The notes under the pieces: generated by a model
What the model was told of the DNA's origin: nothing
The model's database searches: none
What the model saw: only the letters and a program-made list of their open reading frames with translations
Made by a program: the position numbers and the translations under genes
Shown: positions 1 through 12,584 of the stretch, in pieces
How positions within the stretch are numbered: position 1 is the first letter of the stretch
Layout: every line of letters starts with the position of its first letter
DNA from: Rostratula benghalensis
Lineage: Eukaryota; Chordata; Aves; Charadriiformes; Rostratulidae
NCBI GenBank assembly: GCA_013399305.1
Contig: VXAI01000097.1
Location: 1 to 64,000 of the forward strand
Direction: 5' to 3'
Length of the DNA stretch: 64,000 bases

Positions 1-410
1 GTCCCTCAGGTGTATCAACTGCACCAATCAGCCAGGAAGGCCAGATTCCATGTCAAGAGGAGTTTGGCTGTACCCTTGCTCCTTCTCCTTGGGTCCCTGG
101 AGCTGCAGGTTGCATCCCCTTGATGGTGGTCTGGGTGCTGGGGGATCCTGGCTGTATCCCTGGGATGGTGGTCTGGGTACAATAGGACCCTTGTTGTGTT
201 CCCAGGGTGGTGGCACTGGCATCAGAAATCTTTACTCCATCTGAGGGAGCGCCTGTCTGTTTCTCAGGGGTCACTGGTGCTGTGTCCCTGCTTTCATCCC
301 CAAGGAGCAAGGCTGTGTCCCTGGAGTCCCATTGCTGGTCGTGGGCTCAGGATTTGTCCCTTTAAACTCAGTCTGGCCTGCAAGGGCAGCTGTAACTACC
401 ACTGCTAACA
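1..410. other. GC-richer block of unknown nature
   Basis: This segment is visibly richer in G and C than the DNA that follows it, and the change at about 410 is abrupt. On the minus strand one frame stays open from 310 down to 53 (85 codons) and reads as a Thr/Pro/Gly/Gln-rich protein. Neighbouring frames give similar residues, which suggests small indels or a non-coding repeat. I see no convincing splice sites at its edges, and the left edge is cut by the window. It could be part of a repeat-rich exon, a minisatellite or an old mobile element; I cannot choose between these. Confidence 0.35.
67..240 (-). repeat. Degenerate 42-bp tandem repeat, about four units
   Basis: Four diverged copies of a 42-bp unit can be lined up, the clearest pair sharing the string gatggtggtctgggt. 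Because 42 is a multiple of three, the minus-strand frame repeats every 14 residues, with variants such as TTLGTQQG, TTIPGIQPG and TTIKGMQPA at the same place in each unit. Keeping the frame is what a coding repeat would do, but it also follows automatically from the unit length. Confidence 0.5.
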
Positions 411-3400
411 TAACTGAAATCTCCTGTAGTATCCAACCAGAATATATAAGTCAAATTCTTGCCTAAATAGTAAATCTACACATATATGTGTACTTGTGTG
501 GGTATACAAAAGTATGCATATGTCTGTGTGTGTTTATATATATACTGTATGGGTGGATTATAAATGGTATCTACTAGGAAAGAAGAGTAAATTATGGATA
601 AAATATGTAGATTGTGAAAGGATGTTTTGATGTACACATATTGCACAAAATTGACAGGTATGCATGGCTCATAGAAACCTCATGCACCAAAAGGTATGTA
701 TTACTGTTAGATCACATTTTCCTACTGAGATCAACAGTACTATTTCCCCTGCAATGTGTCCAGCTGAAAATGGCTATACAAATACAAATGAAGAACCAGG
801 CCTTTGAACTGCAAGGAAGGGGAAATTTGGCTCCATTCTCAACAAATGAATATTTAATGGTTCCCTGTTCCACTTACATCTGATAATCCTTCCTACCAAT
901 TATCCTTTTCACCAACCCCAGCAGTAAAGGCAAGAATAAAAGATCAAGACTGGACTGGTTGCTTAACCCTTCACATAAACCGCTGCAGAGTCAGGCAAAT
1001 GTTATGAAGTCAGAACACATTTTTCTCCTCGTTTTCAATACAATTGCATAACTGATAAGTTGCAGCCTCTCCTACGCAGTTAGAGTTTCATAGCAATTAC
1101 TGAGATTGTATATACAATCGTATACACATAAACACATGCCCATATGCACACACACAGATGCACATCCTGGAATAAGAAATACATTATTTTTTCTTGCCTT
1201 CCTCTTGTTAGAAAAATTCAGTGATAGTAGTTACTGCGCGATCAGTACGCAACTGGGAAGAAAATCAGTGAAAAAGAGAAAACTCTCAAGATATCTAGGC
1301 AACCGATCCTTTCCACATTGTAGAAGCTCTGTTGAGGGAAGATACTTCCTTGGAGCTGATGAAAAATTAGCACCTTTGCCAAAGTCCCTTGTTGACAAAG
1401 GATGCGGATTTTGATATTTCAGCCCTAAACACAAAGAAGTAGAACCAGCAAGCATAGAAGAAAATAAATCTATTTAATAATCTGATTAATCTGTACCTTC
1501 CATTTTTGCACTGACGGAGCTGTACCCAGTGACAGTGCAAGCATTTTACTTTGCACAATGTAAGAACCACAATAGAAGAGTGTAATTAGCCCTGGAAAGA
1601 CATTCTCAAGGAAGTACTTTGATTTCAAAAGACGGTTGGAGTGATTGTCACCCCTGCTGTGTTGGATTCTCTCTTGATGTGCATAAAGTGTGAATGCAGA
1701 ATGCATTATTATGAAACTCACTCATCCTTGCATTTGTGCGCTCATTGCTTTTGCCATCTTGTGGTGACCAAAAATAGAAACCTATGGAGCAGCATATAAT
1801 TCACACTAGAATAATGTTGCTGCATTTTTTTAATTAATTCTCCAGTGCACATGCTGAAGATCTACAACTCAAACCATCCTCTGCATTTTGTCATTCATCG
1901 AACAAATGTGCATTCATTTTCCTTTGGAGTTCACTGAAAAATGCAATCTCTAGTCTAAACACCTAAAATAAGCACAAACATGAAATGATTTAATACTACA
2001 TAAATGTCTTCCAAGGAGTTTTATCAAAATAAACTACGAGATCTTTTTTTAAAGGAAGCGCTTCTATTCTCTCAGCACACACAAAGGCAATACCTTTATA
2101 AAAACTGCCATGTAACCCAACTACAGAACAGTTTAATGCACGATAAAAGAAATTGGATTCGGACTTCATAAACCAGTCAATAATTATTTATGGAAGAGAG
2201 TAATTTGCAGGCTTTAGTTTGCAGTTTCTTCTTTAAATGTTCAAGGAAAGCAATGAATATAAAGTATCTACCTCTCTCAACTTTAACTTTTAAAGGAAGT
2301 AGCACATTTTTGAGTTAGTGGTCCCAAGGGAGAGAAGATGAGGCCTTCTGTTGCTAAGCAAGAGTTTGCCAGTTATTTCAAGCTTTAGCTGAGTACAAGC
2401 AATAATCACTACTGCCTGAAATATATTGGAATGAAAGTACATGGGACTATTCATGACACTTCATCAGCATGCAGGAGGCAAACAGAGTGACTGCAGTGAT
2501 TGAATACAGGCTCAGACTACTGGCTTTAATCTCCATCTCATTCATTCAGCCTTTACTTTTGGCACAGCTGTATGATAAACACTCTGACATTCTTCCTTGC
2601 CCACCTTCCTTTGGAATCCCATGATTGCTGTGTGTGTGTTTGTTACATATTTAAGGTAGTCAGTCTTCCCCCTCTCCCCTCAAAAAAAATGCAATAAATA
2701 TTTAGATATGGCTAAATTAGAGATTTAGTACTGCTACTATCAAAGCACCACTAGTCTACTGAAGGGGAACTAAGTCATGTTCGCTTTGCCTTTGCAGACA
2801 TCCTGAAACAACACAAGGTTACAGTTAATACCAATTCTTTCTATTATCTTCTGTGCAAAAATGCATATATACAATGAATTTACATGTTTATAAAAATAAA
2901 TTATAACTAGCCTACAATAGTTTTAGACTACTGCTGATGTTAACAAAATTCTGATATTAAAGAAATTCCAGTTCATTACTCAGTATTTGGGATTTTGTTT
3001 GTTTTAGTTTTCTTTCCTTATTTTTTGCTGAATGTCACTAACCTTCTAGCCATGAAGAGCTCATATGGAGTTCCATATCACCAGCTCCTTGAATTTTCCT
3101 TGGCTTTACACCTAGCAAGTACAAAGTGTCCTGAATGCCTTAGGGCCTAACTCATAGCTTTGACATACCTCAGTAAAGTTAATGGAGTTACATATATAAA
3201 ATCAGAAAGCAGTAGCAACCTCTGCAACTGGACAGCAGTTTTGTTGATGTGACACTTGTGCCAAAAACCCCAAACCCTTCTATTCCACTTTACTCCTTCC
3301 TCGTATTAAAATACCTAATAGTTTTGGGGAAATCTGCCTGGTCTGCTTCAAGAAGTTCAGCTGAATTCAGCTGCTCAGTTTGCCAGGCTTCCTGAAATCA

Positions 3401-5895
3401 CCAGCCTGCTACCAAAACTGTCACAGTTTTCCACTTGCCTTTTATATTGAAATTGACGCTGTTTAATCACTACAATGGTTGTAATTTAATTAAAAAAAAA
3501 AAAAAAAAAAAAAAAGGAAAGAAAAAGTAATCTTAGCCAAACAAAATACTGCAAAGAATCTATTTAATACTGCCTGCTCTGACCAAGATGGGAAAGCATT
3601 TGCAGTTGATCTGACTGAAGGCACGCGGCCATCTCTTAATGCTCAGAGATAAGTGAAACAGAGCCCTGCAGAGGATTGCTTCTATAGTGCCTGTTACTGA
3701 TGTGACGATGCCATTTCTCTTACATTAAGTTTTATCCACTGCCAAAGACCTACTGAGCAGCCAACATAACAAAAATAGAAAGAAAAAAAACACCACACCC
3801 TGTTCATGCAACATTCAACACCATCTCTTTCAACTAAGTAAAGAGCAATTGATAGGCTCCATTGAAATCTGGAGACAGCAAACAGATCGCTAAGTGAAAG
3901 AGATAGAAAAGATGAACTTTGCATGTTCCCAGGGAGACACAGAAATATCCCTGGAATAGCCAAAATAAATCTTTTAAAGAAAAAAAAAAACCCTCAGTCA
4001 ACTAAAGGAAGGGATCTAAAATCTGCCTCCAGAAAACAAAGCAAATAGTCCATTTTCTACTCTCTCTATATATACAGGTTGAACTTGCAATAAGTCTACC
4101 AGATTTCTAAAGCATATGAAACATTCTCCGATTCAAATGTTACCAAAGATAGCAAAAGAGAAGTGGAAAAGCAAGTATTTGCAAAGACCCTCTTGAACTT
4201 TTCTGCACTTAAGTAGCAGCAAACAATCCATCACCTTGCACTCTTATCATATGTACTCTTAAGGAATGTTTTATTACCTATTTACTTATATCAGAATAAA
4301 CCCACCTTTGAATCTGAAAGAGAAATCATCCCATCAGTTGTGAGAGATGAAAATCCTCTAAGAAGACAACACACATAGTAACACAGATTAATCTTATGAC
4401 CTGTATATCTTTATGAAAAAGGGAGGTGGGATGATTCCATCTCCGCGATAGTGCAAATACATTGAATTGTCAAGTAAAGACTGATACCACTATATTTATT
4501 CAACACTTTCCTACTGTAACAATTCTGTCTTTCCTGAAAACAGCCATTCACTAGTAGTAATCGGTCAGTAATACTGAATGATGTGACTATACCAGCTCAC
4601 ATTACTGGGGGTTTTTTTTGTTTTATTCTTTATTTTAAAACAGAGAATGTCACCACCACAAAAACACCACAAGTTTCAGAGCCCACTCCAAAATGTTCAT
4701 ATTGGCTGCTTAATTCAAATAATTTTTTCTTAATTGAAAACAACAAGATTTCCTTGCCAAGAAGTTAAATGTACTACCAAAAAGCAAAAAAAAATCCAAT
4801 CACAACTGTTCAATAGGGTACACAATCTCATTTATGACAGATATGAAAAAAAAAAATCCAAACATTCTGTTAATGAGACATCTCTTAAGTAACTGTTCTG
4901 TCAAGTGTTCTTATTTTTAATGCAGAAGTTATTTAGGATGTATTTTAACTGGTGAGCTAACAGACTAACAGACCATAGAAAAGGAAAACTGACAAGTGAC
5001 TGCAGGTAACATACCAGCTTACTGGAAATATAAATGATGAATATCACAGGAGACATCATCTGTGCATTGAGACCTGCTTAAAAAAAGAAAAAGTCTTATT
5101 TTTTTTATTACAGCAAAGTTAGATCTTCCTTTTAGCACCATCAGGCAAAGCAGCTTGGTCTCTTTCTTTTTCCCATCTTACTTCCTTTCCTTTCAAATGC
5201 AAGGCAAGAACAACCTTGCTTCCCAGTGTAAGGATTCATGAATTCCCATTCACGGTGTCCAAAGATTTGCAAGAAAACTGTCCTGACCTTGGCTAAAAAG
5301 AAAATCGCTCTGAATGAGTTTAATGAGGATTTTAAGAAATGGCCTTGGAGGTGTAATTTGAATGAAAAAGTAATAGTGTCTAATTTTTGCCTTGTACCTT
5401 ATGAGGAGGCATGAAACAAATTATATTCAACATTTTCCCTTTGCTACTGTCGATGCCCACACAAGTTGCTTACATGAAAGACCTAATAAAAATTGCCTGA
5501 ATAAGTCATTATTTCTTTCATCTGTTGTATTTCATTCTATTTTTTCCTGTCGACTCCAGAAATAATATATTAAGACAACAGAACAGTAAGTCAGTATCAT
5601 AGTGGGTAAACTTCAAAATTCAGTTACCAGATTTTAGAGGCAGCTGATGGTTGCTGATGTCTGGAATGTTACTTTTGATTTTAGCTGGAAAGTTTTCTTT
5701 CTGTTTTACTAAACAATTGAACAAATTAAAAAAAAATAAAATTAAGGAGATTGTGGGTTTGTTTTAAAACCCACATAGATACCTACTCTGCTTTTAAAAT
5801 TAACTCAGCAAGAAAAAGTAGCTTGTCTATTTTAATATTTTTTCCCCTTTTAAATACACATTCAGATATGTGGTCTTATTTGTCATGCCCTCTTC
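411..5895. other. AT-rich DNA without recognisable genes
   Basis: No frame here shows coding character; the longest, 1106-1414 on the plus strand (102 codons), matches nothing I know. Low-complexity tracts include a TG/TA-rich stretch near 477-552, a short CA tract near 1147 and a poly-A run at 3492-3515. I see no RNA gene. Confidence 0.6.
3492..3515. repeat. Poly-A run, 24 bp
   Basis: An uninterrupted run of 24 A. No retroposon body is visible immediately upstream, so it is either a simple repeat or the tail of an element too decayed to recognise. Confidence 0.8.
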
Positions 5896-5899
5896 TTGG

Positions 5900-6022
5900 A
5901 TGTTATGGGCATGTCAAGGCATGCTGTAGTGGCGGAGACTGTAGGGGTTTTGTGTGTGTGTATGGTTGGACCTGGTGATCTCAGATGTCCTTTCCAACCA
6001 TGGTGATACTGTGATCCTCTGA
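5900..6022 (+). mobile_element. CR1 retroposon, 3' end fragment
   Basis: The run tggttggacctggtgatctc followed by a block like tcctttccaacca and then tgtgatcctctgat matches the 3' untranslated end of avian CR1 elements. Only about 120 bp remains, as expected for a severely 5'-truncated insertion. The terminal short repeats are mutated, so the copy is old. Confidence 0.75.
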
Positions 6023-9000
6023 TAAATTCCATCAGTCTGAATTTCAACTGATACAGCACAGAAGTGTTACTGTTTTTGACAGAAGAGATCTTTAGTTCCC
6101 TGAATAAACTTGCATAGCTAACTGCTAGACATAAAGCTAAGTATCTATCTGTCTTAGGTACAGCACAACAAAGCACATGCAGATCAGAGGACATTCAAAT
6201 CAGATGACACAATGAGATGTGGTGAGCATGATTTCAGAGCCCAGAATGCTCTGCAGCATTGGTCAGAAAGACAGGAGGATTTTTCCACTGACCTCATTAA
6301 GAACTGTCTAGAAACTTGTATGAAACTAATCTCTGCTCATACAAACTAGTCCGAATTCAGTCTTTGAGAGATTCATAGCGCTGACACAAATGTTATTTTT
6401 AACACGTCCTTCTATTGTATTAATTTACACGCTACCCTAATCATAGTTTGAAAAATCACCAAAATGGTGCATTCTGAATGTAACCACCTTCTCTAACTGT
6501 TTGGAGTGCTCTCCACTGCTTCAGTGTCTGACGAGAAGAGGATGAGTGAAAATAAAAGTACTACTTCAACCTCTGTGTAATAAAACTGGAAAATAAAAAT
6601 CTTTATCAGAAGAATGCTAACCTATATTCTGCAGGTAAAAGTTTTAAAACTACATGCTAGGAGAAAAACTTTTAAGCAGAAGTCTGTGCCAACCTTAGCT
6701 GGAATAACCTGTGTTCTTTAGACATCACAGCTTGTCTCTTGAAAGTTCTCTGGCAACGTGCTTTTTCACATTTGTCAGCTAAATCAGAGATCCAAATGCA
6801 AAATATAACATTAAGGAACAGTGAGTGCATTTGCTACACTCCTTGGAGAAATCAGGTACACATAAGGCAATGACTATATTACATGGAAGTATAGGCACAC
6901 CCTAATGTAACTTTGTTAAACTAATTTAATTAAGGAAGATCGGTATTCTCTCCTAACATCAGTGTATACTACAGATATTCTGCTTTTCAGAGAACTTAGC
7001 TATCCCTGGGTATCAATGAAACAAGATACATGACAGCTTTGCACAGTATTTCAAATCACATACTATTACCCTAATTATTCACAATGTTGTACAAGCCCAG
7101 ACACAAAATTATGGAAAACCATCTACTCAGGTTGTGTGTTCCCCTGATTATGAAACGGAATGCAAGCAACTTATTTACACTTCTGCTGTGCCACATCAAA
7201 ACAGTTCTACTGAAGAACTTAAAACCAGTAGTTTCCAAGCTCTTTGAGCCAGTTTCTCAGTGCACTCTGTAAAATTCTCTGCAAACAATCCGTATAGCTG
7301 CAGGGAGGTAAACAGTAAATTTTAGTATTATGTGGTTGCACATACGTGCTGCAGATTGCAGACCAGTGACAGTCTGCAGATGAAATTTAGGGATCATTGG
7401 CTTATGTGGCCTGCCACAAAATGTTTGTTTAGAATGTAGGTCAGGTTTTGTGTCAGAATTTTGCCATAATGCTACACAATCTCTTTGTCAATGAAATAAT
7501 AATCCAGTACATCATATTGCTGAGTTATTAAATCTGGTGTTCAGATTCAGAAATTAGCTGATGTTGAAAAAAATTTCTGAGGCAAAGGATTGATGATGTG
7601 GCAACATTTATACATGCCTTATACAGAAAAAAAATAATATGCAAAGTGCATGGTATGATGCCTTAAGCAATCACTTTCCCATCACAGTGAGATAGTCTGT
7701 GTGATAATGATTAGTTTTGCACTTGCTAAATGCTGCCAAGGATCATTGAATCCTAGGGAGAAAAACTACTTTTTACAAAAAGCCTTTATAGCTGTGTATA
7801 TCACCAATGAACAGAACTTTCATTAAAAAAAAATACTGACTATCCCAGAAAGTTAAGTCAGAAACAACAAGCACTAAAATGGAGTAAAATTTTACAAAAT
7901 GCTTGAAGGGGGTTGCAGCTGCAAATCCAGCAACACGCTTGCCATTCAAACCAAAAAGTGGTTTGGAATGAGCACTCCTTTCCACATCACTTCAAAAGCA
8001 ATGGAGTAGGAATTTCATAAACACTTTGCTGTTTTATGAGACATCAGGTATATACAACTTTGCACCAGCGATCTTTTTGTTCTTTTTCTTTCCCCCAACA
8101 TCAATTTAGTAACATACATGCGTTGGCCATACTTAGATAGAAGCTTATATTAAAAGCCTAGACTAAATGTGTCTAATCCCATTGCTATTACCCTTTAAAC
8201 GCTTTCATAGAATGAAGCTTTAAATCAAAGGCTTTAGAAGGAATCTTGATCTTTATTACTTTATGACAAAATCAATTATTATTATCATGAGGAGAAAACC
8301 ACAATTTTCATGAAAGCAATAACTGTGTATATGTTACATATGCCTTAAGCACATAAATTTGAAGATTCTCAATTATAAGAACGCCTTTTAGCAGCAGGTG
8401 CATCACTAACCCCAGTCTTCTCTTCTGGGCAATACACTAGGCAAGAATATTTTGAAAACTTTATCTTTTTTCATGTTACTTAAAGATTTGCAGCAGATTT
8501 TGAAGATTACTACAGGAAATTGTGACAGATTCCATCTGCTGTTAAGTCAGTGCCATTCCACTAAAATAAAAAAAATTACAAAACCAAAGATCTGATCCTT
8601 TGAGGTAAAGCATCAAATCATCTGAAAATACATGTTTGTGCTCCAGTATTAATCCTACCTTTGTAGAGATATGGTTTATATCTTTTTCAATTTCTTTATA
8701 TCATTGCCACATTTACATGTCAGTCATTTTGACTAGGAAAAATAGTACTTTGAAAATTCTGTTAAACTAAAGAAAAAAATCCTTTCCAACAGCAACAAAT
8801 GGTTATTTTGTTTTATATTGATTCTATTTAAAAAAATACATGATTAGAATCTTTCAATAGAATGCAAATACCACTTTTGACAATGTTTTTTTCCTACTTG
8901 CTATTTACTTTTCTCTGGTAAATCTAGCATACAGCTTTTGAATGGCTCTAATGCATTTATTTTTGAGCTCCTACTCTCTGATTTCTCTTGAGCAAATTCT

Positions 9001-12000
9001 CATTTTTCTATCATGAGTGCATTCCTTAGGATGATTATGCTCAGATTTGATTTGTAGGTTTCATTCATTCATTGTGAACACTTTCAAATGATGGAATCAT
9101 ATTTTCTTAAATGCATACCATTTCATTATATTTTAAATATTACTTTGGGCTTTAACCATTATTATGCATAGCCTAGGCAAGCAAAACAGTGAAAGGAAAC
9201 ATTGTGACTATGAATTTATAAGTAAGACAATCTGTGTATCTACACATATATAGGACTATACAGCAAGTAACTGAGGTAATGCTCAGGTAAAGATCCTGTG
9301 AAAAATATCAACTAGAACAATAAATAAATAGAAATTTATTTATACATAAGTGTCAAACTTTAGGAGCTTTGCTTTAAGAGCTCTGAAATTTAAGGCTACT
9401 GTTGAACATGATCTTATTTCAGTAGGAAACATGCCTTCAGGCTAGTAAATGCTCTGAGGTCTCTCATTTGAATCTGTCCTTGTCTTACTCAAGCTAAAAA
9501 TAAAGGGGAAAAGAAGAAAAGAACAACAAAAATAGCCTTCAGTCGAAGAATGCTATGAACCTCAGGTTCCTCTCCCTGCCACATAAATGAAAAAAAAGTA
9601 TAACATTTACATAACTCAATTAAGATCTACTCTGTATTGTATTTAATACAGTTCTAGGGGGTTTGCTACTTGTACAAAAGAAATGTACAAAATGCTATGC
9701 TGAAATACAAACTTTTCTTCCTCAAAATGAAGATTAAAGTATTGTATCTACATATAATTGTTTACAAAACAAACATAATATTTGTAGATATCAAGGTTAT
9801 ATATGTACACAAAATGTCATAAGTTATTTTATTTTAAGTAAGGATCCAAATGAATTCTGTTTGCTCTTTAATACAAAATTCAGTACATGCTCTCTCTGTT
9901 ACAGAAGCAATTAAAGGGATTTATGAGGAGGAGAGCAATCTTGCCCTTGTCATTTGCCTTTAAATAGTCTATTTTGAAAGAAATAAATTATTTAGGACAC
10001 AACATTAAACTGTGAACCAAAGCATAATTAATCTGGATCCTGATTTTACTTAGCTATAGGAAGAAAAGGGAATTCTTTAAACACATTGCGAACTGTGTCA
10101 GAGTGCACATGGTCTACAGAGAAACTCAGACAGTGCTTCTTTAAGATATCCAAGTATTTATAACAGCATTATAAGAGCTCTACTGAAAACCATGATTAGT
10201 TGGAGCATATGTTGACCTCTTTCCGTTAACATCACTCCATTTTGCTAGTACACATGAGATGAGACAAACTGAACAGCCCAGAGGATCTCTTCTAACTTTG
10301 GAGGAATATGCATATTCCCTTTCCTTCTTATTTGTAATCCTGCAGCAAAGTACAAGATAGTTTATTCACTCTGTAATTCCTGCTTCAAAATATTTTGTTT
10401 GAGTCCAAATGCCCACCTTGCTTCAGAAATACATATGGCAAATGAGGACCAGTCCACCACTCCAACTCCACACAGGTCTTATGTTTAAAATGCCCGAGGG
10501 AAAGGCAGAAAATTTTGAATTTACAATCAGATAAATCACCTGAGGAAGGACAACTACAGGCAAGTGATCTTTCATTCTCTCATGACTTTCTGTGGCGCAG
10601 CTGTGACTCTAAGCAGTAGTCCCCACAAAACACCATATATTTGCAAAGCAGTCTCAAGATCCAAAGTTAAATAAGGACTGAAAAAGATCTCCTACAAAAG
10701 CAGAGCCACACCAGCAGGTCTGTAAGGTTTGGTGGGTTTCAGAATGAAGCTCTAGGTGGCAGCTAGATGTGCAGCCTCCATATGCTGGGGATGGAGGCAT
10801 TCTGAAGAAAAGACGACAGCTATGTTAATCTAAGGTGGCTCCAGTTCAGCAGACAAACTGCTTCCCACACAGTTAGCTATCCAGTAAGGCAATCTGTTGA
10901 AACAGCTGATTTCTAGCTCACTTTGTTGTCATACGGACAAACAAGGATTCTTCCTGAAAGGCCTCATCCTGGCAATGTAAGAAGAGACAGCTTGCCTGGG
11001 GAAAAGTGTAAGAAGAACTAGCACATACATTGGGGCAAAGATAGGCAGCCTTGGCTTAAATAAAATCCAGTGCCTTAGAAAATAAAGGGTGTTTTCTGAG
11101 GATAACTTATCACAGACAAATGTGGGGGAGGAGGGTGTAAATATGTATATACACCATATTCATATATAAAGAATCAACCACAAGGATCCAAATTTCTCCC
11201 CCTCTCTTGGTTGGAAAGGAATATCCTTAAGGAAATATGACAGAGGCTCAAAGGGCTGGCCCACCACTAATCTAAAAATTAAGTTAAGGTATGAAGTATG
11301 TTAACATACTGGACAAAGTACTATTAGTTACTCTGGCTGCAGATTCATGAGTATGTTTTTCAGGACCCCTGAATCTGGTCTTGCTCTGTCATTTTCTTTT
11401 GATGTTCCAGCCCAAACCACTGACTTCGGGATGCACCTCTTCCTTCTTCACCTTCCATTTACGTTCCTGGCTCACACAGTTTAAAATTATTTAACTGTCT
11501 TTACAAAGGTAATCCCCTGATAATTTATGTGGTGACTGAAATCTGCCAGCGGTTGGTAGTGAGCCACACAACCAGAAAGAATTTAATGTTATTTTCCTTC
11601 CGCTAGTACGAGTTGCAAAGTATACATTAGGTGTACATTATTTGTTGCTGAGATCCTTTCTACACATGGACAAAGAGCCTGACACTTCTCATTAGCGTGA
11701 GCTCCAAGACAGTGATGTATATGCTGAACTTCAAGGTCAACTACAAATTCTGATCTCTGAGATCACTGAAGTGACATACCCATCCAAGGAAAGAGAAATT
11801 CATCACTATAAACTTAAAAAAAGTAATTGGAACTGAGAACTGATCCCTATATCCACCATGTGCTACCCACAGGGAGATCTTGCAGAGCTCTTCACTACCC
11901 CATCAGGGAAAGATGATTAGTCAAATCAACCATTAGCAGATAAATATATACATACTATACAAACAGATAACAGTCCACTGTCACAGAAGACAAGCCCTAT

Positions 12001-12185
12001 AAACAAAAACAGCAAAAAAAGCCCCTAGTTAATTTGATAGCAAGTTCAGTTGTTTCAGCATTCAAACAGCGTATGCAACTAAACAGAACAGAGGCTCTGG
12101 CAAAAGAAATGCGAGGAAAGACCGTGTTCATTCAAAATGTAGAGTCAAAATTAGGACATTCAGCCTATTCACCTTGAACCCCAGG
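6023..12185. other. AT-rich DNA without recognisable genes
   Basis: I find no coding frame, RNA gene or clear mobile element in these 6 kb. A weak resemblance to a CR1 end near 10280-10310 is too short to call. Confidence 0.55.
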
Positions 12186-12584
12186 GAACTGAAGAAAGGC
12201 TCAGAGAGTTGGGGTTATTCATCCTGGAGGAGGCTCCAGGGAAACATTATAGTGACTTCAGTACTTAAAGGGGGGCTATAATATAGGGACAAAGCTTTCA
12301 GCAGGGCTTGTTGCAATAGGACAGGGGGTAATGGTTTTAAATTAAAAGAGGGTAGATTTAAACTAGATAGAAGGTAGACCTTCTTTATGATTAGGGAGGT
12401 GAGACACTGAAACAGGTTTCCCAGAAAGGTGGTAGGTGCCCCATTGCAGGAAACATTCCAAGTTAGGTTGGAGGGAGCTCTGAGCAACCTGACGTAGTTG
12501 AAGATGTCCCTGCTCACTGAAGTGGCATTTGGACAAGATAACCTTTAAAGGTCTCTTCCAACCCAAACCATTCTATGATTCTAC
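12186..12584 (+). mobile_element. CR1 retroposon, 5'-truncated
   Basis: The copy covers the last part of the CR1 reverse transcriptase reading frame and the complete 3' tail. Recognisable blocks are ctcagagagttggggtt, a stretch like ggtaatggttttaaattaaa, the segment around gaaacaggtttcccag, and the ending ggtctcttccaacccaaacc plus ttctatgattct. Stops and small indels break the reading frame, so it makes no protein. It is better preserved than the copy ending at 6022. Confidence 0.9.

Noticed and set aside
10259..10312. Possible short CR1 3' end (cagaggatctcttctaactt)
   Set aside because: The match is about 25 bases and lacks the terminal repeats.
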